Counted from the first letter of the stretch, positions 36,801-46,942 are shown. The stretch: DNA of 64,000 bases from Dermacentor variabilis (GCF_050947875.1 NC_134568.1:257100615-257164614); one strand, 5' to 3'. Program-made: numbers and translations. Notes: generated from the letters alone by a model not told the origin.

Positions 36801-39800
36801 GTAAGCGTGACTGAACAAGGACGTAGAAAGGAGCAGATGCACAAAGTCTCTGTGTGTCTGTTTCTTTCTACATCCTCGTTCAGTCACGCTTACACATTCC
36901 ATCATGGTTAATTTATTTAGTAAGCAAAGCTTTATAAGTTTATACGGCAGATAAAACTATTATCCTTACTTTGTACAGCTGTCTAATTTGCTATCGCAAT
37001 CGGCGCTTCGCCTTTCGGGCAGAACTGCAACTTTTTTTCCTTTATTTATTTACTTATTGTTCTTAGCTTGCACATGTGCTGCTGCAACTGGCTGTCTGGC
37101 CTCCTTCAATCATCTTGTATATGCAAGGTGCTTGGCCTAAGACCACGCTGACAGCTTTTCAAACTTGGACAATGCCATTATTGGGTCAACATTACCAGAA
37201 CAAACTTCAATCACTGATTTCTGCCACTCTAGCATTGTGCATGTCAATTTTGGTAATAAAAAGGCTCGTCTGTGCCTTGTTCTCTTCTTTATTGGTAGTT
37301 TGGAGGAAAAGTCCAATTATAATCAACTTCTGATACAGCAAACACATTTCGTGCAAAGAAACTGTTAATTATATCTGGGCTCGAGTGTACCTGTTATTAG
37401 CATTTGCGTTCTTCCTACTAATGACACAACTGTTTGATGGTTCATAGGTCAAAATGATATTATTTAAGAATATGTGATAATTAAATAAAAATTACTATTT
37501 ACAGAATACTGGCATACCAGAGGTACCTAAGGAAGCAGCAGTGCTAGCAGCGGCATTTTGCAGTGCTGTGTTCAACCACAATACCTTAGAAACATTATTG
37601 TGTCTCATAAGTCTTTTTGCCAAAGAAAAAATTGACAATATGCATTCATTAAGACTATGTTGCTGCCAATGTTTTTATGCCAGCAGCCAAGTACCTGAGC
37701 GATTCGTGGGATTTAGAGTCCAAAAGCAACACTGGAACTAAGTAGGTCACAGTCTTTCATTGCAATTATATTTCTGCGTACTTTGCTTGAACTGAGATGT
37801 CACCATTCGCTCTACTGCTCTCGTCTACATCTCTTATTATAGAAACAGTTCATAGTACCGATCAGGTACCTATTATCAATACAAATGCACTGCTGTTCAA
37901 CTAACAGTATTGTGAACCATTCCATTTTTAACTGATTGACTAAGTTTACTATCCCAGAGCAACACGCGTTCTTTGAGAGGCAACAGTGAGGTCTCCAGAT
38001 TAATTTTAGCACCTGAGGTTCTTTAACATGCATCCAAAGATTTTTGCATTCTATCACCCTTAGAATGCGACCACCATGGTCAAAGATGTTGAACTTGAAA
38101 CATCACGCTTGGTAGCACAATGCCACAACCTAAACTACCATAGCAGGCAACTATTTCAAGGGCAACTAAGACTTTGAGAACAAGAAAGAGTAATACTTAC
38201 TTAAGAAGATTGACAGCTTCTTCAACTTCATCCTGGCCTGTTAGGAACACTAACACATGGCCCATGCGTTGGGTTTCATGAATTTTCACAACCGTTTCAA
38301 CAGCTGCTTTCACATAGTTTGGGATTGGGTTAGACAGGTAGTAAACTTCAACAGGATATGCTCTTCCTTGAATGCTTAAGATTTCTGCTGAAATATGCTT
38401 GCTGAAATGGTTCAGTAGTATTATGTTAGCACACCTCCTGACGTGTACCCAAAAAAGTGCTTTTGAAGAGTTATATAATCAATGCTATAATAATATATCA
38501 ATCTGTCCATGCATTGCTAGATTGCTTCAACATTCTGCTAGTGATAGATTTTGATGTTTCAAAATATTCAGTACAGTCACCCTCATATAAACCTTGCCGT
38601 CTTCAAAATGATTACTGTTGCATACACTTAACACAATTGGGCTGTTTACAATCAACTGTCATATTCAACTCCAAAAGCTATCCAAGGTAGGCTTGAGCTT
38701 TGCTCTTTATAGACTTTGATAATGAAACGAACTAGCTATACTGAACTACAATGCAAAAAGACAAAAGAAGAATGGAGACACACATGAACACAAGTGCTCC
38801 ATAAGCTCTGCTTTTCTTCTCTTTTTGTGCTGCAGATGAATATGGTCAAACCTTACCAATATACCCTATGCTGAATCAGGTCAAGCCATGCTGTATATTC
38901 CTGTCACTAAGACAAAACGACATAAAGTACATTGCATAATTTTTTTTCTTGTTCTTTTTTTTTTCTCGCTACATCTATGTTGTCTGTCACAAAAATCTTT
39001 TATCCTTATTCATGCTCTGATTTCCTCAGCTACTTTGTACCCAGAAACTTTTTTTCTGCACTGTAACTAAAATCTTATAAGGCATAGTTGGTTGATGGTG
39101 TGGGTGCTGGGGAATGACACTAAACACAGATAAAAGCGTAGTACTGCGAATGACAGATAAGAAATCACCCCTGCTTTATACATATAAGTTAGGTCCATCA
39201 CCTCTTCATGAAATCACTAGCTATAAATACCTAGGAGTGACCCTTAACAATTCACTATCATGGAATGATCACATAACTAACACTTGTGCTTCAGCCTTCA
39301 GAAAACTATGCCTGCTGAGACACAAACTTAAGAAGGCCCCACCTAACGTTAAAATTCTATGCTACGTCTCCCTAATTAGACCTAAGCTCGAATATGCTTG
39401 CATAGTTTGGGATCCATACACAAAAACTAATATCAATAGTCTTGAGAGAATTCTGAGAAAAGCGGTCAGATTTATATTTAACAAATTTTCCAGATGTGAT
39501 TTCCCCACCGAACTTATGGAAATTAACAACCTTGAACCACTCGAACTTAGAAGAAAAAAACAGAGACTTGAACTCCTTAAACTACTTCACACTAACAATT
39601 TATCCCTTGACCCATCTGAACATTTATCGCAGTTATCGACCAGAACTATACGCCACCGCAGACATGATGCATTAACCCTTACTTTGCAAGAACAAACACA
39701 TATAAGTTTTCTTTTTTTCCTCGAACTGTAACCGAATGGAATTGTATATATTGAATCCACTTCCTAATCTTGTTTTTCATTGTTCTGTTTGTTTTGTCAA

Positions 39801-40996
39801 TCTGATTTTCTTTGTATGTACCATATGTCGCCCTCCCTGCTTGGACGACGTGTCCGCAGTATTCAATAAATAAATAAATAAATAACTGTATAAAAGTCAC
39901 ACTAACCGATATGATAATGATATATGTCTTCGCATACCTTTCAGTGTCACTGTGGAAAAACTGTTTGAGAACTTCTGCTTCTAGTGTTGCAGATGAAATA
40001 ATGAGACGAAGGTCTGGCCTCTTAAGAAGTATCTTCTTCATAAGTCCCAAAGATGTATCAGTCAAGAGAGTCCTTTCATGGGCTTCATCCAGCATGAGAA
40101 CAGAATATGTAGGCAGCAGTGGATTGGCCATAATTTCGTTGACAAGGATTCCTTCTGTCATAAACTCAAATGAAGAACATAAACATGCAATACGATGTAA
40201 ATAGGACCATGATAATCAGTGCATACACATTGTATAAGCTGAATGACAGCAGTAAATGCAAAAGTGGCTCCTTACTTTGACCCTCGTCCTTTCCCTGTCA
40301 AAGCATTCATCAAACCGCACACAATAGCCGACCTCTTGCCCCACCAAGCAGCCCTTTTCTTCGGCTACTCTCCTCGCCAACTGTAAAACATTAAAAGAAA
40401 GAAAATATCATCCTGTGTCAGTGTGACACCATGTTCACTCAAAGTGATACGTACCGTTATTGCCGCCATTCTTCTGGGCTGCGTGACGCCAATCATCTGG
40501 CCCTTCTGCGCCCAGCCTGCTTCCATGAGGTACTGAAATTGCCTTACTTTTAGTAGAAACACGTAGACATAGATATGCTTCAAATGATTTCTCACCTGTG
40601 GAATTTGCGTACTTTTGCCGCTTCCAGTTTCCCCAGTTACAATCAACACTCTGTGCTTATCTACAAGGTACAAGATATCCATGCGATTCTGCAAGACGCA
40701 GTCAGCCCCCATGTATCAATGAACAGCAATAAACGAGCAGAGGATGTTTTATTATAAAGTTCTCACCCTGAACACTGGAAGCCTTTCTCTCTGCTGGCTG
40801 ATAGAGAGGGAAACGTTTGGATTGTACACATAGTTCGTGTACTCCGCATTACCACTTCTATCCTCGATTATCCATTCTTCGTTCAGGAATTCCTTGTCAC
40901 CTCCTGGAAGAACGCCAATGCATGTCGACAAAACTGTAGATCGTAAGTATATTTTTTATATTCACCTGGTTTCTGAAACACTGGTCTTTGAAACAT
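18844..40996 (-). CDS. DHX35: DHX35 orthologue, DEAH-box RNA helicase (18 coding exons)
   Basis: Exons, 5' to 3': 40996-40966, 40903-40767, 40688-40596, 40532-40455, 40380-40276, 40164-39938, 38401-38201, 34290-34203, 27442-27346, 27277-27125, 27022-26898, 26816-26762, 26705-26613, 26538-26444, 24627-24550, 19394-19265, 19185-19032, 18973-18844; 2070 nt, 689 residues (human about 703). All phases join. Motifs: GETGSGKST (75-83), TQPRR (104-108), DEAH (174-177), SAT (206-208), QRAGRAGR (385-392), then the winged-helix/ratchet and OB-fold C-terminus ([25 protein letters not shown]). DHX35 is an ATP-dependent helicase associated with late spliceosomal complexes in the nucleus. Two family motifs deviate: TDG is TEG (151-153), and motif V TNxAETS reads TNIAEAS. 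Two tiny upstream ORFs precede the ATG. Introns 6, 7, 8, 14 and 15 carry the repeats listed separately. Confidence 0.94.
19788..20020 (-). repeat. Full-length Ruka-like SINE with 15-bp target duplication
   Basis: A complete minus-strand copy: tRNA-like head at the right (CCACGGCGGGT on plus), body, and AT-rich tail at the left. GAAAGGAGCACAATA flanks both sides (19773-19787 and 20021-20035) without a mismatch. It lies in DHX35 intron 15. The perfect duplication and well-kept sequence make this the youngest SINE copy in the window. Confidence 0.9.
20036..22080. other. DHX35 intron 15, middle part, nothing recognised
   Basis: About 2 kb of intronic sequence with no coding motif. The segment at 20500-20600 (AGCAGTTCCAAACTTCTAGA..., CCACCACTGCTTGTCTTAACCTTTCCAG) resembles part of exon 16 and its upstream flank in a decayed form; see findings. 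Confidence 0.4.
22081..22312. repeat. Fold-back element: tRNA-like core between ~58-bp inverted arms
   Basis: The arms (22081-22138 and about 22251-22312) are inverted copies containing GTAGCAATTGCTAC and CATACGGGTTCCTC. Between them, read on minus, is a tRNA-like segment with an A-box (TAGCTCAGATGGTAGAGCG) and a decayed B-box. A related copy lies at 29848-30070. Confidence 0.65.
22545..23225 (-). mobile_element. Tigger 5'-end fragment (leader plus terminal repeat), interrupted
   Basis: Blocks at 22545-22625 and 22975-23225 match, in order, the outer Tigger 5' region at 17095-17412. A 350-bp GC-rich segment without recognised features (22630-22975) interrupts it. No coding sequence remains. 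Direct repeats of about 30 bp (AGCAAAAAGTCAGTG...) lie outside it at about 22497 and 23281. Confidence 0.55.
25020..25440 (-). pseudogene. LINE reverse-transcriptase relic
   Basis: The decayed minus-strand frames give an RT core: [18 protein letters not shown] (corresponding to the LxDxSKAFDxVxHxxLxxKL motif) and [12 protein letters not shown]. Several stops and frameshifts interrupt it. The pattern is Jockey/CR1-like. It is in DHX35 intron 14. Confidence 0.6.
27450..29400. other. DHX35 intron 8, proximal part, no gene recognised
   Basis: AT-rich intronic sequence without motifs I could name. Confidence 0.4.
29401..29442. repeat. Perfect 18-bp hairpin, 6-nt loop
   Basis: CACGGCCGCTCAATGAAA (29401-29418) and its exact reverse complement (29425-29442) flank CCTTGT. 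It lies in an otherwise unremarkable intronic stretch. Confidence 0.85.
29848..30165 (-). repeat. tRNA-like SINE copy plus a second truncated copy
   Basis: Read on minus, 29940-30003 has tRNA-like features: GGTTAGGGTAGAGCG, a near-perfect B-box GATTCGAGTCC, and acceptor-like CCTGGT...ACCAGG. The left flank carries the GTAATTGCTACGAGGGAAAC block seen in the 22081 fold-back. A second partial copy of the flank begins at about 30115. Confidence 0.6.
30750..31130 (-). pseudogene. THAP-domain relic of a DNA transposon
   Basis: On minus, ATG at about 30930 gives [15 protein letters not shown], then an in-frame TAG, then [16 protein letters not shown] (Cys pair at 30848-30865) and LYRFPGRP (30793-30810), the start of a THAP C2CH zinc finger. 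The second half of the finger is missing. THAP domains are the DNA-binding modules of P-element-type transposases. The surrounding 30.38-31.13 kb is GC-rich compared with the intron around it. Confidence 0.6.
31160..32040. other. Intronic stretch, one small hairpin
   Basis: No coding motif. A perfect 14-bp hairpin with a GAA loop lies at 31923-31953 (CTATTTTTTACAGC and its complement). Confidence 0.6.
32098..32313 (-). repeat. 108-bp tandem duplication encoding a 36-residue CxxC repeat
   Basis: Two adjacent 108-bp units (32098-32205, 32206-32313) differ at scattered positions. The period is a multiple of three and the minus frame is open through both (within 32095-32355), giving two units with GAC-x2-CGA, a run of basic residues and [11 protein letters not shown] do not recognise the protein. 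Confidence 0.55.
32320..33200 (+). mobile_element. Probable LTR-retrotransposon fragment
   Basis: A block near 32330-32510 is repeated at about 32700-32870 (ACCAGCGA, GAGAAGTGAT, GCTGCCTACGAT, CCAGTGGA). It is followed by a TATA-like CTATTTAAAG (32950), AATAAA (about 33015) and a GTCGCAACAACTG...AGCAGCGGTGGGG segment typical of the region after a 5' LTR. No gag-pol remains. I could not match two LTR ends, so this is inference. Confidence 0.4.
33205..33590 (+). repeat. Interspersed tick repeat with a decayed ORF
   Basis: It starts in a (GA)n run, then CGTGATTGGCTGCGCCAGTAG and an ATG at 33317 that opens a short, probably frameshifted frame ([12 protein letters not shown]...). I recall this as a common repeat in tick genomes but know no name or function. 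Confidence 0.35.
33931..34165 (+). repeat. Ruka-like SINE, diverged
   Basis: Head (CACGGTGGCTTAGCAGCTA), B-box region (ATCAAATTCCGGCCGCGG) and the body with CCCACTACAGCGTGCTTCATA are all recognisable. Several changes inside the body mark it as older than the copy at 19788. It lies immediately before DHX35 exon 8. Confidence 0.78.
34440..36130. other. DHX35 intron 7, part; hairpin and 19-C run
   Basis: No gene seen. A perfect 16-bp hairpin with a CTTT loop lies at 35287-35322. A run of 19 C residues is at 35881-35899. Confidence 0.7.
36138..37000. mobile_element. TIR element (ATTGCGATAGCAA ends) containing a fold-back
   Basis: ATTGCGATAGCAA-type termini face each other at 36138 and 37000. 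The interior has GC-rich sequence and a fold-back at 36782-36909 but no transposase. A related palindromic GCTATCGTA...TACGATAGC pair lies near 42312-42338. Confidence 0.45.
36782..36909. repeat. Fold-back repeat with ~48-bp arms
   Basis: The two arms (about 36779-36827 and 36862-36910) match in inverted orientation with few mismatches (core GTGTAAGCGTGACTGAAC). The loop contains CTCTGTGTGTCTG. Similar purine-rich fold-backs lie at about 38755-38835 and 44921-45007. Confidence 0.75.
37985..38150 (-). repeat. Ruka-like SINE, strongly decayed
   Basis: In reverse orientation: ACCTGAGGTTCTTTAACATG, TAGAATGCGACCACCATGG and a head-like remnant TACCATAGCAGG. Similarity is patchy but in the right order. 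Confidence 0.55.
38755..38835. repeat. Short fold-back repeat
   Basis: Purine-rich GCAAAAAGACAAAAGAAGAA is mirrored by TTTTCTTCTCTTTTTGTGC about 40 bp later. The arms are imperfect. Confidence 0.45.
39110..39884 (+). mobile_element. 5'-truncated LINE B, RT C-terminus with (AATA)n tail
   Basis: An open frame (39114-39731) encodes the C-terminal part of a non-[53 protein letters not shown]. The style is CR1/L2-like. Near the end a poly-T tract shifts the frame; in the other frame [10 protein letters not shown] follows, the usual end of such proteins. A short 3' UTR ends in (AATA)n at about 39865-39884. It lies antisense in DHX35 intron 6. Confidence 0.82.
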
Positions 40997-41639
40997 TATT
41001 CTACCATTTAGGTTTTCACGCTTCGCTTCTGTGACATCCGGTGATGCCACATATGTAAATACACAACGTGAACCAGAGCTTGCTAAAGGATTGACTGTCC
41101 TGCAAGCGCACCTTTCAAAAGCGTAAACAAAAATGTGCGCGCATCGCCACCATCACCCGTGTCACCCGTGCTTGCGGTTTCGTCTAGTTTCGGTACTGTA
41201 AATTTTAGTCTGCGAAAAATATTACTTGTATTGATGATTAATAGCATATACCTAAAGCAAAGTTTTGTTTTTATTGTTTCTGATAAAGTTTTCTATAAGT
41301 TTTTTGCATTTGTTAAATACACCAGGCAAGGAAGTGATACGCAAGCATTCCCGGGTTTACTCGATTGTAACGGGAATCTTTTTTCGTGATTTTCGTTGCT
41401 TAAACCCAACATTTGAACCCGAGATTTAGGTAACGTCAAAATTTACAATTTTAAAACAAATATACTAAATTATGCTGCTTTTGATCTTATGTTGGCGACC
41501 TGTATCCTTACGTCTCGATTCAATCCATAAACAAGTCGACCGAAGTCAACACTTCTTTTTCGTTGAAATCGGCGCCACTTTCATTCGCACGTTTTTCTCC
41601 CACTCTAACCATAGTGAAAGTGGAACTGAAAAAAAGCCT
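40997..41639. other. Region upstream of DHX35, two short uORFs
   Basis: On minus, an ATG 5' of the DHX35 start opens a 14-codon ORF (41055-41011 region) ending TAA, and a second opens ATG-GTA-GAA-TAA, just before the main ATG at 40996. If both lie in the 5' UTR they would lower translation of DHX35. The transcription start is not visible. Confidence 0.4.
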
Positions 41640-41800
41640 GTTTCACATGATGCGATTTTCGTCGCACCGGAAGTGCGATTTCCGTCGTTTGCGATGAAAA
41701 TCGCAGTCGCAGTGCCGACCCCCCGATTTTCGGCTGCGACCAACCGGTTGGTCGCACAGTCGCACCGTCGCACCGATCGCTGCGATTTTCCGTCGAAATT
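41640..41800 (+). repeat. GTTTCACATG / TGCGATTTT repeat, copy 1
   Basis: It begins GTTTCACATGATGCGATTTT and is dense in GCGATTTT/AAAATCGC and GTCGCA words in both orientations. A related block in opposite orientation lies at 46560-46690. Confidence 0.5.
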
Positions 41801-41839
41801 GCGCGGAGAGCTGTCAACGGAGCTATTCCGCCGGTTTGT

Positions 41840-43040
41840 TTTGGAAAATGGCGTCTCGCACGACAAGTGCAATGCGCGGAGAGGTGGATCGTCGAATTCG
41901 GTACGTACGCGAAGGGAGAATAAAAAACTTGTACCGCAGATTGCATTCTCCGATTGCTATGCGTTTGTTGACACGCTACACAGCAAATGAAGTGCATTTT
42001 CACGTTTGCTTCGTACGCCTTTGGGAGTTCTCAGTACTAGGAGGTGTTCGAACCCCAGCAGACGACGAGGTCGTCACAATTTTCTTTTGCTGAGTAGCAT
42101 GCAGAAATCGCGCTTACAAAGCAGCTTGAATTACTTCAAACTTGGCAAGGGCAAATGACAAGACAGCAAAGTACCCGAAGTTTCAACGTTGCGCTGAACG
42201 CGGTACCGTTCAGTTGCATTTTCTTGTCGGTTTTCAAGCATGAATTTCCCGATGCATCTTGAAAGCTTATCTTGCCTCTTATTAAATTTGACAGAGCGAA
42301 AGTGTAGGCTATCGTAATGAATTTGCTACGATAGCATTAAATCCGTGGCTTGAATAAAACATTACATGCACGTCGAGTTGCACCTCTTCTCTGGATATTT
42401 TTTTTTTCTTGCACAGAAACCAATAAACATTGACTATGTTGCGGACTTTGTATCCTTACTGCATCTGTATGAACACATGCTCTGCAAGGTACTTAACTGT
42501 ACAGCTAGTAGATTAAGTAAATTGCTTGCTATAATGGCACAGTGACAATGTACCCTCCTGCACAATTATGTAGAACTCGTGCAACAATGCGAAAAGCAGG
42601 CAAATGGCCTGTTCTAGTGGGGATAAAACAGTATAAAACGACACGCTGAAGAAAAGTAAATCAAAACTGTGCAGTGAAGTCAGCCAGTACAAGCAGTTCT
42701 TGCACGTTCACGGCTGATCAAGTGTGCAGAAACATTCATGCCTTACATGTTTCTAGTAAGTTTCTAATAAGTTTGTGATCACATATATTAGTGTGTAAAA
42801 CCATATAACGATATCCGCTGCGATTACTATCTTTATAAATAATGAAATACCATGCTACTTGCAAGAACATATATCACCCGAGGATTTTAGGAGAAATTTC
42901 TGCATTTCAACTATACACAATATGTGGTTTATTCAATAAAATAACACAAACTGGGCTTTTTTGCAATGACAAACTTATTCCAAACTTTACTTACATACAG
43001 GCAAGAAAAAAAATTATAGACAGAAATATTGTTCTTCAAT
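41840..43040. other. Intergenic stretch without recognised gene
   Basis: A plus-strand ATG at 41849 opens MASRTTSAMRGEVDRRIRYV and about 60 further codons; I do not recognise it and see no conserved motif. The rest is AT-rich. Confidence 0.35.
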
Positions 43041-43048
43041 TTGCTCAC

Positions 43049-43172
43049 CTGCCACTGTGGCTATAGCATTCTGCTGCTAACACAAGGCGAGGGGTTGTTT
43101 TGCCAGCCATGGAAGTCGCATTTCAATGGGAGTCATAGGTGAAAAAAAAAGCTCTTGCACTTAGATTTAGTT
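43049..43172 (+). repeat. Ruka-like SINE, decayed and 3'-truncated
   Basis: CCACTGTGGCTATAGCATTC and CCAGCCATGGAAGTCGCATT correspond to the head and early body; the rest is lost. Confidence 0.5.
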
Positions 43173-43739
43173 CATCACCTTTTATTGAACCCTTACACTT
43201 CAATATACTATTGCATAGGGGGGCATGCTTATGCAAAATCTAACACCAATAGAAAGCAAAGGGCAGAATTGTAAAACAACCATGTTTCGTGATAATTCGA
43301 GTGTGTAAATATTCATTGCATCAATATGTATTGTTCAACAGCACTGCACAAATAAGCATGATCAGGTATAGCAAGTACTCTGTCAGGAAGCTGGTTCTAC
43401 AGATGTATAATATCAAGGCATGAATGCTCATACTACATATACGTCGCACACATAGCACAAAGAAAACCTTTTTCAAGAGTTGTCCCTTCTGGCAGATATG
43501 AGTGGGCCATAAGCAGCAGGAACTTTATTGCAGGACATTGTGTAATACCGCTTATGAAAGAATGAAGAGAGTTAAGAGGCTTTTAACAGGAGTACCTCAT
43601 GCTGCTCTAATAAGAGGAACGATGAGCAAAAACATTTTTGGTAGAGCACTTAAACAGTAACTTTCTGAAAGGCAGAAAATTCCAGGTGAGAGTTGGAGGT
43701 ACATTTGGCCCACACATACCAACAACACGGGCATACTAC

Positions 43740-44900
43740 AAGAAACACTACAGCCTATGGTGTATTACAGTCTATGGGAAAGCTATCTTATGCAGAAATC
43801 AAGAATGATGCAACAAGCCCTCGACAACACTTCAGACTTTCTTGGCCGGTCTGGCCTCTCGCTTTCTGATAAGTCGGCTCATATCAACGTCGAAAAAAAA
43901 AGAAAGACTAGAATCAAGAACTGCCCCAGATTGCACATTGTGATCCACATAGCTGGACAAGTATGCCCACAAGACAACATCCACAAATCCTCAGCCAGTG
44001 TAAGCCCATGACGGCAGAGCCAGCACGTGGGTGAAACAATTATGCAATGCCTGGACGCAACTTCCACACCTGGTGAAAAGAATAATCTCGAAATAATGGG
44101 GGTGGACAAGTGGATACTATAGAAAATCGCAGATGCTGTGCTTGTGTCCAAGGTATGGTACGGTATGAATTACCAGCAGCACACAAAAAAGACAACTCGT
44201 CGAATACAGGCATCGGGTAGTAATAACAGGTCTTTCCAACTTTACCATGCTTGAAGACCTCTATGAGAAAGAGCTAACGAACAAGCACCTAGACAGTAGA
44301 GTTGCAGCCTGCAGCACAAATTCTTTGTCTCAAGAGCTCAGAACCTCGTCCCAAGATACTATGCCAGCTAGCATATGAGATGCAAAGACGACTACCCCTC
44401 CCTTCAGAAACACAACCTCGGGAGTGCCTGAACTTGAAACACAACAGGCCCATACCGTGGAATATGGGGGCAAACAATTAAGCCAGGAGACTATATGCAA
44501 CTGCCAAACACACAGAGGAGGTTGCTAATCATGAAGATGCAAGCAAACATAAGGCACATATGGCATGGCAATAGCAGTGTAACAGTAGTATGACACTACA
44601 TAAAGCTAAACCCTATATAAGTGAGTACCATTCCAGGTCATCCTACACCTAGAAAAGCTGAACTGAAAGCAATCAAAGCAGCACTTGTAGTGCAGATTAC
44701 ACCCTGCACAACACCCTGCATGGATTCACTAGAAACTATTTGGGCCTGCACATCACACAAGATTGTCAGGAAAATCAGGAGATTGACACGCGACTTGCAA
44801 GCACATGGCCAGAAATTAAATTACAGGATACATAACCGTGCAGATATTCCAGGACACAAGCAGGCTTATAAGCCCGACATAATAACTGAAAACTAGATGA
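43740..44900 (+). pseudogene. LINE reverse-transcriptase relic, multiply broken
   Basis: Fragments in several frames resemble the RT thumb region of tick LINEs: ALDNTSDFLGRSGLSLSDKS near 43815, and NNLEIMGVDKWIL near 44080. A C-terminal frame at 44621-44896 may belong to the same copy. Stops are frequent. Confidence 0.45.
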
Positions 44901-44920
44901 CTTTGTGTGTAATCATTATT

Positions 44921-45007
44921 AACTAAAGTGCAACAGATTGACAACAGACAAGAACGAAGTGCTCTGTGTGTTCACTTCGTTCCTGTCCATCGTATTTCTG
45001 TTGCACT
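44921..45007. repeat. Fold-back repeat with ~43-bp arms
   Basis: The arms (44919-44961 and 44973-45015, approximate) are inverted copies with about 80% identity by eye, around a CTCTGTGTGTT loop. That loop word also occurs in the fold-back at 36782. Confidence 0.6.
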
Positions 45008-45099
45008 ATAGTTAATTACTATAGATTGTAACACCATAACTTGATACAAACATGCACACTATAGGATGCAGACAAATGCTCAGGACAAACTCCAGAATG

Positions 45100-46500
45100 T
45101 TTGCATCCTGATACTTATGAAAGTGAACGGTTTCATTCCATGGCTGTCAATGAGACGGAGAGAAAACTTGATTGTGTTCGTGGAACAAAAATGCATTGAT
45201 AAGCTTAGACATATAGTCATTGCTTAACACTTTCGAAATGAATAATTATAGCTTGCTATCGACATTGAAGCAGCCTTTCGACAGCAAGAAAAGGAATCAG
45301 TTTTTCCAGCTCTGAACATCGAATTGCAGGAAATGCAAGCAGACACAAAATTCTGCCACTATAATCTGTTTAGGAATACCAAATTGGAATAAACATGGAG
45401 GCTTGCACTTGTACTTTCTCTGGCTGAGCAATCTAGTTTGAAATGACTCCCATAAGCATGTCGTAACAATGTTGATCTAATACAGGTTAAATGCATGACT
45501 ATCTTAAGAAATCTGGAAGATTGCTATAAATTACAGTGAAGAAACTATAATATCTAATAACATTGATAATAATATTTATTTCCACAGAACAGGCTAACCG
45601 TGAGAGGCGTGCGAGGCTGAGCAGAAAGCTGAAAAATTCTACGGCAAGTGCGCCTGCCGTGGGCCCACGATGCTGCATTATGGATAGCGCGTATTGATAT
45701 GGTCTTCTTGTTAGAAGTTCCGAGTATAGTACCAGCGCGAGACACGGGACAACAAAGTGGACGAGAAGTGTGTCTTTTAGAATGCTATGTTACAACGTAC
45801 AGGTTTCTACAAAAGTGACGGTAACTGCTCGAAACATTTGATTCGTCGGCTTTTGCGCCTTTAGAAATATTTATAGAGGGCTCCCATATATATATTCGCA
45901 GCGCAAGCACGGCGATGGACGAACCAGGCTAGCGCTAAGGTTGAATTTCACAACACAATTTTCATTCCACGTCGTAATCACACAGATCGTTTGAGGCTTC
46001 GTTCAGGGGCACACGCGGGCGTTCGGGTTGGTGCTTCTTGATGCGTTTGGCGTAAGAATATGGCTAGGAGCAGGCACCACATATGCGCAATGACGGGCAT
46101 TGTACACGCATCATTTCTCCAAAAGCTGACGCCGAGCACGGGTAGCGCGAGGATCTTGTTGGGCTGACACGACAACTTCGTGCAGCCGAACTCCGAATAC
46201 TGCATATACGGTGAGGGCAGCTATATGAACTTGTCGGTAGGCCATCTTGTAGATTGTTGTAGCGCAGGCAAAACGAAACGGTCATAGAAGGTAGATAAGA
46301 CAACACACAGCGCTGAACCATAGAATAAAGAATTGCTGAACCACCTGCGAACAGCTGTTTACGTGCGCGATGTTGCACTGATCTACAGAAACCGCCGTCG
46401 CGCACTCCAAGACAAATCTTAACTAACGGTTTTAAATTAGTAAACGTACATATTATTTGCTTCTAATCATGATAAGTCAATAATATTATAGTGTAAACGT
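45100..46500. other. Unassigned stretch, GC-rich 3' half
   Basis: 45.9-46.4 kb is richer in G+C and CpG than its surroundings. On minus, an ATG at 46244 opens MAYRQVHIAALTVYAVFG and about 44 codons; an overlapping frame carries a short hydrophobic segment (VIAHMWCLLLAIFL). I recognise neither and see no supporting splice structure. Confidence 0.3.
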
Positions 46501-46559
46501 TTTATTCACTACAATAAAGTAATTATGCAGCGTGTGCCGCGAAACCTGGCTGTAAGCAA

Positions 46560-46690
46560 CCCTGGGCGTCGCACCAGTCGCATTGTTGAAATCGCAATCA
46601 TGTGAAATGAGCCCTCTAAAAATCGCATTGCGACGCGTGCGACAGCACCGATTTTCGTCGTTGCAGTCGCAGCATGTGAAACCTGAAGTT
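46560..46690 (-). repeat. GTTTCACATG / TGCGATTTT repeat, copy 2 (inverted)
   Basis: Words ATCGCA, CGTCGCA and CGATTTTCGTCG ending in GCATGTGAAAC repeat the 41640 block in opposite orientation. The two could be ends of one ~5-kb element or two small independent copies. Confidence 0.5.
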
Positions 46691-46942
46691 ATTCCGACCA
46701 TTCTGGCGGCCCACCGACACCACGTGTACCGTCGGCGGTTACGGCGGCGCCGAGCTGTCGTCTGCTCGACACACCGTTGTGCTTGCGTTTTTTTCTTTTT
46801 TCGTCATATTCTAATTGATTTTTTTTTTTTGTACCTCGTACGTGCGAAAAAATATACAATAAGATTACTGCTTTGCCATCAATGGAGGTTCGTTGCTTCC
46901 GTCAAACGATTCCGTCTGCACGATGTATACATACGCGCGCAT

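Noticed and set aside
46113..46244. MAYRQVHIAALTVYAVFG frame as a named gene
   Set aside because: I could not match it to any family and found no convincing splice structure, so it is described only as unassigned.
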